Source of the DNA: an uncultured Isoptericola sp.
GTDB lineage: Bacteria > Actinomycetota > Actinomycetes > Actinomycetales > Cellulomonadaceae
DNA: 64,000 bases
Reading direction: 5' to 3'
Assembly (NCBI GenBank): GCA_947497265.1
Contig: CANMFP010000014.1
Location: forward strand, 25,257 to 89,256
The number at the start of each line of letters is the position of its first letter. Position 1 is the stretch's first letter. The notes below the pieces were generated by a model that was given only the letters and a program-made list of their open reading frames with translations, was not told the DNA's origin and made no database searches. This document shows positions 41,167 through 52,408 of this stretch, piece after piece. The position numbers were made by a program, and so were the translations under genes.

Positions 41167-41712
41167 TCAACCGGCGACCGGCTCCGCCTCGCCCGTCAGG
41201 TCGTCGACGACGTCGCCACCCGCCGCGTCCGCGTCGTCCGCCGCCAGGTCGTCCTCCCCGGTCAACGACCTCGCGTCGTCCGGCGCCGCCGTCTCCCACG
41301 GGGATGCCTCCACCTGGCCGGTGCGGTCCTGGGGCGCGGGGCCGGACTCGTGGATCACCTTGCTGAACCGCGTCATGCCCCGGGTGGAGTCCGGCCCGAT
41401 CGCGTCGGCGTCCACCACCAGGTTGACGCGGTCGCGGCCGTCGCGGTCGGTCCACTCCTCGGCGGAGAGCCGCCCGGTCAGGACCACCGGCTGCCCCTGC
41501 ACCAGGGACTCGCAGACGGTGCGCGCCGCACCGCGGAACGCCTTGACCGTGAACCAGGTGGTCCTGCCGTCGCGCCACTCCCCGGTGACGGCGTCGCGCA
41601 CCCGGCGCGTGCTGCCCACGCGGAAGCTGGTCCATGCGACCTGGTTCTGGGACAGGTGCAGCGCCGGGGTCGTCCCGACGTAGCCCGTCACGGTCACCGT
41701 GGCCTCGCTCAT
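41167..41712 (-). CDS. Single-stranded DNA-binding protein, paralogue type
   Basis: A 181-residue protein with one OB-fold SSB domain (about 1-115: VTVTGYVGTTPALHLSQ, WTSFRVGSTRRVRD, TTWFTVKAFRGAARTV, GQPVVLTGRL). The tail is acidic but ends in GEAEPVAG and lacks the DDDIPF-like tip by which the main SSB recruits partners. It therefore looks like the second actinobacterial SSB (SsbB type), not the replication one. AGGAGG precedes the ATG. It sits between a GTPase pair and ettA on the same strand. Confidence 0.9.
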   Translation of the reverse strand: MSEATVTVTGYVGTTPALHLSQNQVAWTSFRVGSTRRVRDAVTGEWRDGRTTWFTVKAFRGAARTVCESLVQGQPVVLTGRLSAEEWTDRDGRDRVNLVVDADAIGPDSTRGMTRFSKVIHESGPAPQDRTGQVEASPWETAAPDDARSLTGEDDLAADDADAAGGDVVDDLTGEAEPVAG

Positions 41713-41762
41713 ACGTCCTCCTGAGATCTGCGGCCGGCACGGTACCGGCCGTGCACCCAGGC

Positions 41763-43340
41763 TCAGGCTGACGTGGCGGCCTTGTCGCCCTTCTCCGGCG
41801 ATCCTGTGGACGGCGCCCCGGCTGTGGGCAGCCTCAGCGCCCCGGTCAGCGGTCGGGACGACGGCAGGTCGCGCGCCGAACGGGCGAGCTCGCGCACCCG
41901 ACGGTGGTCCACCAGCACCCGCTGGGTGGGCTCGCCCAGGTGGCGCACCAGCACGTCGCGGACCGCCTCGCGACCCTGTCGGGCCACCTCCGCCCGCCGC
42001 CGGGCGGCGAGCCGGCGGCGCACCACGGCCCGCACCACCGCCAGCACGACGGCGACGACGAGGAGGCCCGCACCGATGCCCACCAGCACCTGGTCCCACG
42101 GCCCCGGCACGGCCAGCACGCCGGTGAGCGCGAGCACGCCGGCGATCACCAGCAGCACCCCGAGCACCGCGCAGGCCCAGGCCGTGCGGCGCACCGGACG
42201 CGACCACGCAGGGCCGCGGACGTCCAGGTCCACGCTGCGCAGCGCCTCGGTCACCACGGCCCGCAGCCGGTCCGCACCGGCGACGGACTCCGCGAGCGAG
42301 CGCTGCCACCCGGGCCGCAGCGCCGCCCCCGCGCGGGTCAGCCACCGCGCCCGGGAGAGCGCGATCGTGTCCCGGTCCGCAGCAGGGATCTCGGGCATGC
42401 CGTAGCCGTTGCGCACGGCCGCACCGACCTGGCTCGCGACGGCGTCCAGCCCGGTGGCACCCACCACGGGCTCGAGCTCGCGGTCCACCGCGGCGTCGAG
42501 CTGCCAGGGGACGTCCGCCGGGATCTGGGACAGCAGGGCCGCTGCCGCGGAGTCCAGCTCGGCGGCTGCGCGCCCGGCGGCGACGGACCGCCGTGCGCAC
42601 GCCTCCTCGAGGATCTCGCGCACGTGCCCGATCCCCTCACCCGTCCTGGCCGATGCCGGCTGCACGTGCACGCCGGTCAGGCCGTCGTCGGCCAGCAGCC
42701 GGCCGAGGTCCTCGACGAGGTTCTCCCGCTGGGAGTCGGGCACCGTGTCGACCTGGTTGAGCACCAGTACCATCGACGACTCGGAGCCCACCTGCGCGCT
42801 CAGGTACCCCGTGTGCAGGGCGTCGTCCGCGTACTTCTGCGGGTCCACCACCCACACGAGCAGGTCGACCAGGGGCAGCACGCGGTCCACGACCTCGCGG
42901 TGCGCCGGCTCGACCGAGTCGTGGTCGGGCAGGTCGAGCAGCACGAGCCCGGCCAGCCCGGCGGCTCCGTCGCCCTCGAGGTCCTCGCTGTGCGTGATCC
43001 GCCGTTCCCGGTCGACGCCGATCCAGTCCAGGAGCGGTTCAGCGCCCTCGGACCAGGAGCAGGCGGTGACGCGCGCCGTCGTCGGCCGCTTGACCCCCAC
43101 GTCCGCGAACGACAGGCGCGAGATCTTGTTGAACAGGCTCGACTTGCCGGACCCGGTGCCGCCGGCGAAGGCCACCACCGTGTGGTCGACGCCGAGCTCG
43201 AGCCGCCGGCGCACGCCCTCCACGGCCGTCTCCACCCGCTGGCCCGTCGCGCGGTCGAGGCGGGGCCCGGCGAGCGAGAGCGCCTCGGCGAGGTCCTCGG
43301 TGCGTGCGCGCAGCGTCGCGTCGTGCGAGGTCGTCGTCAT
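41763..43340 (-). CDS. Dynamin-like/YfjP-type membrane GTPase, pair 2 second gene
   Basis: A 525-residue paralogue of the protein at 35462. G1 GGTGSGKSSLFN (about 51-62), GVKRPTTARVTAC, G3 LLDLPDHDSVEPAH, then WVVDPQKYADDALH and G4 NQVD. Two membrane helices (about 375-430: WACAVLGVLLVIAGVLALTG and LVGIGAGLLVVAVVLAVV) precede a basic tail. The ATG overlaps the upstream GTPase stop by ATGA. The order, overlap and protein type repeat those of pair 1, so the pairs probably arose by duplication. Confidence 0.85.
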   Translation of the reverse strand: MTTTSHDATLRARTEDLAEALSLAGPRLDRATGQRVETAVEGVRRRLELGVDHTVVAFAGGTGSGKSSLFNKISRLSFADVGVKRPTTARVTACSWSEGAEPLLDWIGVDRERRITHSEDLEGDGAAGLAGLVLLDLPDHDSVEPAHREVVDRVLPLVDLLVWVVDPQKYADDALHTGYLSAQVGSESSMVLVLNQVDTVPDSQRENLVEDLGRLLADDGLTGVHVQPASARTGEGIGHVREILEEACARRSVAAGRAAAELDSAAAALLSQIPADVPWQLDAAVDRELEPVVGATGLDAVASQVGAAVRNGYGMPEIPAADRDTIALSRARWLTRAGAALRPGWQRSLAESVAGADRLRAVVTEALRSVDLDVRGPAWSRPVRRTAWACAVLGVLLVIAGVLALTGVLAVPGPWDQVLVGIGAGLLVVAVVLAVVRAVVRRRLAARRRAEVARQGREAVRDVLVRHLGEPTQRVLVDHRRVRELARSARDLPSSRPLTGALRLPTAGAPSTGSPEKGDKAATSA

Positions 43341-44992
43341 GTGAGCCTCCTCAGCTCGGCGAGCCGCAGGCGCAGCGCGGTGGCTGCGTCGTCCACCAGG
43401 TCGGGTGAGTCGAGTCGGGCACGCACCGCGTCGATCTCGGCGTCGACGACGACGGCGGCGCGGTCGGCGAGGTCCTCGCGCAGCGCGGCGACCGGTTCCG
43501 AGGCGACGTCCGCCACGACCCGGTCGAGCAGTCGCCTGGCGTCGTCGCTGCCCGCCGCCGCGGCGAGGAGCAGCGTCGCCAGGCCTCGCTCGCCGAACGC
43601 TCTCGCAGCAGCCCGCACGGCGGCGGTGGCGTCGGGGCCGAGCAGGGCGCCGACCTGTTCGTCCGCGCCTGCGGCCCACTCCGCGACCGTCGTGCCCGCG
43701 GCCTCACCGCGCGCCGCGGTGCGTTCCTCGGGGTCCGGCAGCGCGTACGGACCGCCGGCGGGAGCCGCCGACCCGTCGAGCAGCGCGCGCAGGCGTTCCT
43801 CGACCCTCGCGCCCGACGCCGTCAGCGTCCGCCGGGCGGCGGCCTCGACGTCGTCGCGCAGCACCTCGAGCGCCTCCGAGCGGGTGCGCCCGGCTCGGCG
43901 CGAGCTGCGGGCGCGGTGCCCGCGGACCTTGACGCGGTCGACTCCGGCGGTTCCGGAGAGCTCGCGCCACCGCGCCTCGACCGACGCCCCGGCGACGACG
44001 CCCGCCCCGACCGCGTCCCGCGCGAGCTTCTCCGCGGCGGCCAGCTCGCCGTCCACGAGGCGGCGCAGGGTGGTGGCGGCCGCGGCCTGCGCCTCGATCG
44101 CGTCGGCCAGCGAGGTGACCCAGCCGGGCAGCGCGGCGAGCGACCCCTTGAGGGTGCGCACCACGACGGCGCGGGACCGGTCCGGCCCGGCCAGCATGTT
44201 GAGCCAGCGTTTGATCTGGCGGACCACCGACTCGTCGAGCAGCCCTTCGTGCGGGCCCACGTCCGGCACCACGAAGAGCGGCGTGTCCGTCATGCCGTGG
44301 GAGCGCAGCCGCGCCATCAGGTCGCCGCGGATCGTCGTCAGGTCGGCCTGCGGGACGCGGTTGAGGACCATCGCCACCGAGGCGCCGCGCTCGGTGGCCC
44401 GCGCGAGCGCCTGCCAGGGCAGCGCGTCGCCGTATCGGGACGCCGTGGTGACGAAGAGCCACAGGTCCGCGCCCTCGAGGAGCTGCTGGGCGATCGAACG
44501 GTTCTCCTGCACGAACGAGTCGAGGTCGGGTGCGTCCAGCAGCGCGGTGCCGCGCGGGACGCCCTCGTGGTGGATGACGCGGGACAGCTCGGTGACCGGC
44601 CCCTCGGCGATCACGTCCGCGTCGGCAGGGTTGAATGCGAGGACGGGCTCGCGGGTGGTGGGCCGCAGCACCCCGGCCTCGGAGACCTCCTCGCCGAGCA
44701 GGGAGTTGTACAGGGTGGACTTGCCGGCCCCGGTCGAGCCGGCCACGACCACGACGGCGGGCGAGCTCAGCTCGGCGAGGCGCGGCAGCAGGTGCTCGTC
44801 GAGCTGGGCGAGCAGCCGGTCGCGCGACGCGCCGGCCTCGTCCGCGCCGTCGACCGGCAGGGGGAGGCGCACGTCGGCGACGTCGCGGCGCAGGTCGCGG
44901 GCGACGTCGTGGACGGTGAGGCCGAGCTCCTCGGCCGCAGCCGCGTCCGGCCGCCCGCCGCGGAAGCGGGAGGCGCGCGTGGAGGAAGTCAC
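43337..44992 (-). CDS. Dynamin-like GTPase, pair 2 first gene
   Basis: A 551-residue paralogue of the protein at 37141. G1 VAGSTGAGKSTLYNSLLGEE (about 82-101), GVLRPTTREPVLAF, G3 LLDAPDLDSFVQENR, LWLFVTTASRYGDALPW, G4-like LNRVPQ. The helical rest is rich in Ala, Arg and Glu and shows no clear membrane helix. GTG 44992 is chosen because CAGGAT stands 6 nt upstream. It is first of an overlapping pair that may continue into ssb (50-bp gap). Confidence 0.85.
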   Translation of the reverse strand: MTSSTRASRFRGGRPDAAAAEELGLTVHDVARDLRRDVADVRLPLPVDGADEAGASRDRLLAQLDEHLLPRLAELSSPAVVVVAGSTGAGKSTLYNSLLGEEVSEAGVLRPTTREPVLAFNPADADVIAEGPVTELSRVIHHEGVPRGTALLDAPDLDSFVQENRSIAQQLLEGADLWLFVTTASRYGDALPWQALARATERGASVAMVLNRVPQADLTTIRGDLMARLRSHGMTDTPLFVVPDVGPHEGLLDESVVRQIKRWLNMLAGPDRSRAVVVRTLKGSLAALPGWVTSLADAIEAQAAAATTLRRLVDGELAAAEKLARDAVGAGVVAGASVEARWRELSGTAGVDRVKVRGHRARSSRRAGRTRSEALEVLRDDVEAAARRTLTASGARVEERLRALLDGSAAPAGGPYALPDPEERTAARGEAAGTTVAEWAAGADEQVGALLGPDATAAVRAAARAFGERGLATLLLAAAAGSDDARRLLDRVVADVASEPVAALREDLADRAAVVVDAEIDAVRARLDSPDLVDDAATALRLRLAELRRLT

Positions 44993-45086
44993 GGGCTCAT
45001 CCTGGCGTGCCCGGCGGTCGGTGCCAAACGCGCGCGCCGTGGGCACCACGACTTCTCCGTCCGCGGGGACGACGGCGCCGCTCCCG

Positions 45087-45407
45087 TCAGGCCTTCGGCC
45101 CGGAGCCGTCCGCCTTGCGGCCGGTCTCGCGCTCCCAGGCGTCGAGCTGCTGGGTGAGCGCCCGGGCGAGCTCGAAGACCTGCTGCGGCGGGATCCGCAC
45201 CCGCGACACGACCCGCGCCGGCATCACCCGGCCACCGGTCTGGGCGCCGGTCGACTGGTCGACCGCCGGCTTGGCCGGCGACTTCGCGGCCACGAAGTCG
45301 AGGACGAACGACGTGGACGTGTGCCACACGGACGCGAAGTCCGCCGGCACCCCCGTCTCGTGCTCGCTGGGCAGGTCGACCTGGAGCTTGAGCTCGGAGC
45401 TCGCCAT
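45087..45407 (-). CDS. DUF3467 family protein
   Basis: A 106-residue small cytoplasmic protein of the DUF3467 family, function unknown. Core: ELKLQVDLPSEHETGVPADF, VWHTSTSFVLDFVAAK, SRVRIPPQQVFELARAL. The ATG has an AGAGGA site. It stands alone on the minus strand between the endolysin-like gene and the second GTPase pair, with about 80-95 bp on each side. Confidence 0.88.
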   Translation of the reverse strand: MASSELKLQVDLPSEHETGVPADFASVWHTSTSFVLDFVAAKSPAKPAVDQSTGAQTGGRVMPARVVSRVRIPPQQVFELARALTQQLDAWERETGRKADGSGPKA

Positions 45408-45487
45408 GGCGGTCCTCTCTTCGGCAGTCCGGAGGCGTTGCGCGGTCGCTCCGACCGTACCCCCGCCGCAGCACCCGGGGCGCCGCC

Positions 45488-46426
45488 TCAGCCCTTCCTC
45501 ACGAGCGCACGAGCCGTCGCCTTGCCGTAGACGCCGTCGTCGGGGATGCCGAGCCAGCGCTGCACCTCGCGGATGCGCTCGACCGTCTGCGCCCCGATGA
45601 CGCCGTCCACCTTCTCGCCCTGGAGCCCGACGACGCGTTGAGCGATCTCGTTGCGCCAGCGGCCACCGCGCCCCCGCTTGGCCCCGCGGCCGAGGTGGTA
45701 CCAGGTCTGCGGCCCGACGACGCCGTCCACCGTGAGCTGGCGCCGCTTGCGCTGGAACGTCCGCACGCCGTCCGCGGTCTTCGGGCCGAACTTCTTGTCG
45801 ACCTTCCCCCGGTACGCGCCGACGCCACGGAGGCGGTGCTGGAGGAGCCCGACGCGCCAGCCGGTGGAGCCCTGTCGGATCGTGCCGATCCGGTGCGGCT
45901 TGCGCCTCGTGCCGCCCCCGGCACCGGAGCCCCGGGCCTTGTCCCGGTCCGGGTAGTACGTCAGGTGCCACAGCTCCTTGACGCGGCGGCCCTCGTCGTC
46001 GTCCCACCCGCACCCGGCGGCGACCTGGAGGAACCGCTGGCGGTCACGGTCCTCCCACGAGGTGAACACGACGGCGCGGGCGCGGCCCGGGTCACCCGCC
46101 GACCGCGCCGTCTTGACGTCCACCGCGACCCCGCCGCCGTGGTTCGAGGTGCCCGGCACGGCGGCGGCCGCACCCTTGACCCGCCCGTACCGCGTGCCGT
46201 TCCAGTAGCGGTAGTCCCCGTACGGGGAGCGCGCCCCGGCCCGGTACCGCTCCTTGAACAGCTTGACCTGTGTCTCGTACGAGCGCCATGCGCCCGTGAT
46301 GAGCACGTTCTTGCCGAACTTCTCGACCGCGCGGTCCCACGCGGCGGCGGCGTCCGTGCGGAGCACGAAGCCGGGGTTCGACGTCAGGGCTCGACCTTGC
46401 GAGCTCTTGATCTGAGCGACAGCCAT
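45488..46426 (-). CDS. Endolysin-like M15 peptidase with peptidoglycan-binding repeats
   Basis: A 312-residue protein. The N-terminal half (about 1-150) is a VanY/D-alanyl-D-alanine carboxypeptidase-like M15 domain: FGKNVLITGAWRSYETQVKL, the zinc ligands in GTSNHGGGVAVDVKT and the ELWHLTYYP block. Two peptidoglycan_binding_1 repeats follow (about 175-245 and 250-312: GTIRQGSTGWRVGLLQHRL, KKFGPKTADGVRTFQRK, GKVDGVIGAQTVERI-like). No signal peptide is present, as in phage lysins. AGGAGG precedes the ATG. Its place 290 bp from a tRNA gene makes a prophage remnant possible, but no other phage gene is seen. Confidence 0.85.
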   Translation of the reverse strand: MAVAQIKSSQGRALTSNPGFVLRTDAAAAWDRAVEKFGKNVLITGAWRSYETQVKLFKERYRAGARSPYGDYRYWNGTRYGRVKGAAAAVPGTSNHGGGVAVDVKTARSAGDPGRARAVVFTSWEDRDRQRFLQVAAGCGWDDDEGRRVKELWHLTYYPDRDKARGSGAGGGTRRKPHRIGTIRQGSTGWRVGLLQHRLRGVGAYRGKVDKKFGPKTADGVRTFQRKRRQLTVDGVVGPQTWYHLGRGAKRGRGGRWRNEIAQRVVGLQGEKVDGVIGAQTVERIREVQRWLGIPDDGVYGKATARALVRKG

Positions 46427-46718
46427 GTCGGGTTGCCTCCTGGGCCTCAGCGACGAAGCGTCAGGTCGAACGGTCCGCATCGCCTCCGCGAGGGGACCGC
46501 GGTTCTGTGCCCGGACCTCGTGCAGCGACGCTTCTCAGGCCTTCACGACGTCCGCGTGCTCGGAGCACAGCATCTCGGGACCGGCCAGGACAGCGAGCAC
46601 TGCCGTGCCGCCGCTCCGGTCCGTCCCGATGTCCATATAGGGATGGAGGGCCGCCGTCGCACCTCGTGACGTCGGCTGCGGGTGACTCACCCACGTCGCT
46701 GTGCTCGCCGTGTCGGAG

Positions 46719-46791
<73 letters not shown>

Positions 46792-46806
46792 GCGGGCCCA
46801 TGGTAG

Positions 46807-48015
46807 TCAATCCTCGAGCAGGGCCGGCGCCCGCACCCGCAGCGCGAGCAACCCGCAGACCAGGCACACGGCCACGTTCACAGCCACCAGCACCCGGTGG
46901 TCGACGACCGCGAGCGCGGCCGCCCCGGCCAGCGTCACGAGCACTCCGGGCAGGTTGAGCACCACGTGGCTCGCAGCACCGACGCGACCCTGCATACGGG
47001 TCGGCGTGAGCACCTGCCGCTCGGTGACGTAGGCGACCACGGCGCTGGTGGCGGTGAAGCCGACGACGCCCATGCCGAGCACGGCGGGCAGCACCCACGA
47101 GCCGGCGAGCGGCACGAGCCCGAGCGCCAGGCCCACCAGCCCGAGCGAGAAGACCCGCGGCCGCCCGAACCGCACCATGAGCCTGCCGACGACGAGCCCT
47201 GCCGCCAGCCCGGCGACGCCCTGCAGCGTCGTCAGCGGGCCCAGCAGAGCCGCTTCGAGGCCCAGGTGCTCCAGGATCGCGAAGGCGACCGCGTTGACGA
47301 GGCCGACGGCCGCCATCGCCCAGAGGATCGCCGTGGTCATGCGGCCGAGGGGCGGCGTCGAGACCAGGTAGCGGAACCCCTCGGTGGCCTCGGCCCAGAA
47401 CCCGGTCGGCACCACGCCGTGCGGCTGCGACTCGGTGATGCGCACGACGGCGAACACGGCGGCCGACCCGACGAAGGCCATCATCGCCGCCACCACCAGC
47501 GGAACCGGGCCGATCCAGGCGTACACGGCCGCACCGAGCACAGGCATCGCGATCCGGAACACCTGGTCGATGGCCGCCAGCCGGCCGTTGGCGTGGCCCA
47601 GGGCCTCGTCGGGCAGCAGGTCCTTGAGCAGGCCGGACTGGCACGCAGCCGTCACGTAGGCGATCGTCGCGTAGAGCACGGTCACCAGGTACACCATCCA
47701 GACGTGCTCGGCGCGCGAGACCGCCAGCAGCGGGACGAGCACCAGTGCCCCGGCCGCGTACGTCCACACCAGCATCCGACGGCGCGACACGCGGTCGGCG
47801 AGCCGACCGAGGAAGGGTGCCGCGAGCGCCGGAACGCCGAGCGCTGCGAACGTGACACCGCCGAGGGCCGCGCTGCCCGTGAGGTCGGTGACCCAGACCG
47901 CAAGGATCAGCACGAGCACCGAGTCCGCGAAGTTGGTCAGCGCCCAGCCGGCGGTCAGCGTCCGGAACTGCGCGGTGCGCAACGCGGCGACGGGCGACCG
48001 CTTCGACATCGTCAC
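46807..48015 (-). CDS. MFS transporter
   Basis: A 402-residue major facilitator with about 12 membrane helices. Loop motif GRLADRVSRRRMLVW after helix 2 is the MFS signature; the middle has SGLLKDLLPDEALGHANGRL, as in DHA3/enterobactin-exporter-like families. The substrate is unknown; drug or metabolite efflux is usual. GTG 48015 is chosen because a clean -10 TATCGT lies 6 nt upstream; ATG 48009 is two codons in. It ends 15 bp before the tRNA-Arg 5' end, on the same strand. Confidence 0.9.
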   Translation of the reverse strand: MTMSKRSPVAALRTAQFRTLTAGWALTNFADSVLVLILAVWVTDLTGSAALGGVTFAALGVPALAAPFLGRLADRVSRRRMLVWTYAAGALVLVPLLAVSRAEHVWMVYLVTVLYATIAYVTAACQSGLLKDLLPDEALGHANGRLAAIDQVFRIAMPVLGAAVYAWIGPVPLVVAAMMAFVGSAAVFAVVRITESQPHGVVPTGFWAEATEGFRYLVSTPPLGRMTTAILWAMAAVGLVNAVAFAILEHLGLEAALLGPLTTLQGVAGLAAGLVVGRLMVRFGRPRVFSLGLVGLALGLVPLAGSWVLPAVLGMGVVGFTATSAVVAYVTERQVLTPTRMQGRVGAASHVVLNLPGVLVTLAGAAALAVVDHRVLVAVNVAVCLVCGLLALRVRAPALLED

Positions 48016-48021
48016 CGCCAC

Positions 48022-48027
48022 ACGATA
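48022..48027 (-). promoter_or_regulatory. -10 element, leaderless type
   Basis: TATCGT on the minus strand, 6 nt before GTG 48015 of the MFS gene. Confidence 0.5.
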
Positions 48028-48191
48028 GGCGAACCGGACCGGTCGACGCTGCCAGCGAAAAGATCGTGCATCTCCCCCCGCTGCCGAGGCATGCTCGGAG
48101 CACACCGCGGTGACGCCCGTCCGGTCAGGTGCCGGACGGTCGGGTGGTCCCTGGCCCGGACCGACGAACCCACGTCACGAAGGAACGAACG

Positions 48192-48413
48192 ATGCACCCG
48201 ATCGAAGCGCACGCCGTCGCGCGTGCCATCCACCACGAACGCCTCGCCGAGGCCGAGCGTGCCCGGCGCGAGCGCCGCCAGCGGGACGCCCGGGACGGCG
48301 CTCCGTCCTCCCGGGGCCAGCGGCGTCGCCGTCGCTTCCGGCTACGGCTTCGCCGGCGCCCGAGGCTCCAGCTCACCGTCCCCGGGAACGCCCGAGGATG
48401 GCGAGTCGCATGA
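48192..48413 (+). CDS. Small Arg-rich hypothetical protein
   Basis: A 73-residue very basic protein that I do not recognise. It starts MHPIEAHAVARAIHHERLAE, an amphipathic helix, then runs of Arg. An AAGGA lies 6 nt before the ATG. Short proteins with a similar opening occur beside regulators in Micrococcales, but no function is known. It could be spurious; the start site and opening are the main reasons to keep it. Confidence 0.4.
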   Translation: MHPIEAHAVARAIHHERLAEAERARRERRQRDARDGAPSSRGQRRRRRFRLRLRRRPRLQLTVPGNARGWRVA

Positions 48414-48440
48414 CTGCACGACAGCACGACACCGGGAGCC

Positions 48441-48484
48441 CCGGCCGTCACGACCACCGCGTCGAGACCGCCGGGGCTCTCTGC
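48441..48484. terminator. Long-loop inverted repeat before orn
   Basis: GAGCCCCGGC and GCCGGGGCTC (10 bp perfect) with about 24 bp between. It lies in the 127-bp gap before orn and may end the preceding small transcript. Confidence 0.35.
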
Positions 48485-48527
48485 GTCGGCACCGGGACGC
48501 CTGGCAACCGCCGTCGGCGGCAGAACG

Positions 48528-48533
48528 TAGGCT
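48528..48533 (+). promoter_or_regulatory. -10 element, leaderless type
   Basis: TAGGCT with 7 nt to the orn GTG at 48541; no Shine-Dalgarno. Confidence 0.55.
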
Positions 48534-48540
48534 GGCTCCC

Positions 48541-49179
48541 GTGAGCCCGAGCAACCCGAACGACCGCATCGTGTGGATCGACTGCGAGATGACCGGCCTC
48601 GACCTGCGCGCCGACGCGCTCGTCGAGGTGGCCGCCGTCGTCACCGACTCCGAGCTGAACGTCCTGGGCGAGGGGGTCGACGTCGTCGTCCGACCGCCGG
48701 CCGAGGCGCTCGACCAGATGAACGACTTCGTGCGCCAGATGCACACGACCTCCGGGCTGCTCACCGAGCTCGACGGCGGCACCACCCTGGCCGACGCCGA
48801 GGCGCAGGTGCTGGCCTACGTCCGTGAGCACGTCCCCGAGCCCGGCAAGGCTCCCCTAGCGGGCAATTCGGTGGGCACGGACAAGATGTTCCTGGAACGG
48901 GACATGGCCGAGCTGGTCGGTCACCTGCACTACCGGATCGTCGACGTCTCCTCGATCAAGGAGCTGGCGCGGCGCTGGTACCCGCGGGTGTACTTCGCCT
49001 CGCCGCAGAAGAACGGCGGGCACCGCGCGCTCGCCGACATCCTGGAGTCGATCGACGAGCTGCGGTACTACCGCGAGGCGCTGCTCGTCCCGCAGCCCGG
49101 TCCCGACACGAAGTCAGCTCGGGCGGTGGCCGAGCGCATCAAGGAGACCTCGGTCACGACCCGGCCCGCGATGTCCTGA
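48541..49179 (+). CDS. orn: Oligoribonuclease
   Basis: A 212-residue DEDDh 3'-5' exonuclease that degrades 2-5 nt RNA and pGpG in the cytoplasm. ExoI IVWIDCEMTGLD (Asp, Glu), ExoII GNSVGTDKMFLERDM (Asp), ExoIII HRALADILESIDELRYYR (His, Asp); the RRWYPRVYFASPQKNGGHRA stretch is typical of Orn. The GTG start is supported by the -10 at 48528. The upstream open frame runs through other sequence and is not part of it. Confidence 0.96.
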   Translation: MSPSNPNDRIVWIDCEMTGLDLRADALVEVAAVVTDSELNVLGEGVDVVVRPPAEALDQMNDFVRQMHTTSGLLTELDGGTTLADAEAQVLAYVREHVPEPGKAPLAGNSVGTDKMFLERDMAELVGHLHYRIVDVSSIKELARRWYPRVYFASPQKNGGHRALADILESIDELRYYREALLVPQPGPDTKSARAVAERIKETSVTTRPAMS

Positions 49180-49247
49180 TCGCCCCACGGAGCATGTACA
49201 CTTTTCGACGGCTGAGGCACTCGTTGTCATTCGTCTGTCGAAGCCAT

Positions 49248-49324
49248 GGTGGCTATAGCTCAGTCGGTAGAGCGCCTGGTTGTGGTCCAGGAGGTCGCCG
49301 GTTCAAGCCCGGTTAGCCACCCCA
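49248..49324 (+). tRNA. tRNA-His (GTG anticodon)
   Basis: Begins with the extra G(-1) of tRNA-His: G-GTGGCTA pairs with TAGCCAC-C. D-arm TAGCTCAGTCGGTAGAGC, anticodon loop TTGTGGT, T-arm GCCGGTTCAAGCCCGGT, and CCA is encoded. A possible -10 TACACT lies at 49197-49202. Confidence 0.95.
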
Positions 49325-49330
49325 CCGAAC

Positions 49331-49379
49331 GAGGCCCGGATCTCGTCCAGGATGCACTCCTGGACGAGGTCCGGGCCTC
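49331..49379. terminator. Terminator after tRNA-His
   Basis: GAGGCCCGGATCTCGTCCAG... folds back on ...CTGGACGAGGTCCGGGCCTC, about 21 paired bases with one mismatch region, starting 6 bp after the CCA. Confidence 0.85.
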
Positions 49380-49487
49380 GTTCTCGTTCCGGGTGACCGG
49401 CCCCCGCCCGCGCCCACTGCGAGCCGGGAGGAAACCTGTAGCGTGCACGAGACGGGCACGTCGCTGTCGTGAGGACGGAGTATCGAC

Positions 49488-52283
<2,796 letters not shown>

Positions 52284-52298
52284 TCTGCCTGCAGGGGT

Positions 52299-52315
52299 TC
52301 GCGGCCGGGCCGCGA
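52299..52315. terminator. Hairpin after acnA
   Basis: TCGCGGCCGGGCCGCGA, a 6-bp stem (extendable into the CC/GG centre), 16 bp beyond the acnA stop. Modest evidence for a terminator. Confidence 0.4.
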
Positions 52316-52408
52316 GATCGCCGCGCGACCGGCGGGTTCTCTCGCGCCGCGTGCCGGATTGTGGTCGGGTAGGACGTCGGAAACCCCCGCCCTCCGGAGG
52401 CACTGCCC

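Noticed and set aside
41904..45530. Plus-strand open frame of 1208 codons over the second GTPase pair
   Set aside because: Antisense shadow of two genes with intact GTPase motifs; Arg/Ser/Ala-rich without domains.
46427..46718. Gene or RNA in the longest intergenic gap
   Set aside because: Only short frames without ribosome-binding sites and weak inverted segments were seen; nothing could be supported.
48410..48544. 44-codon frame overlapping the small Arg-rich gene by ATGA and running into orn
   Set aside because: Too short, no recognisable features, and its end overlaps the orn start; the overlap alone is weak evidence.
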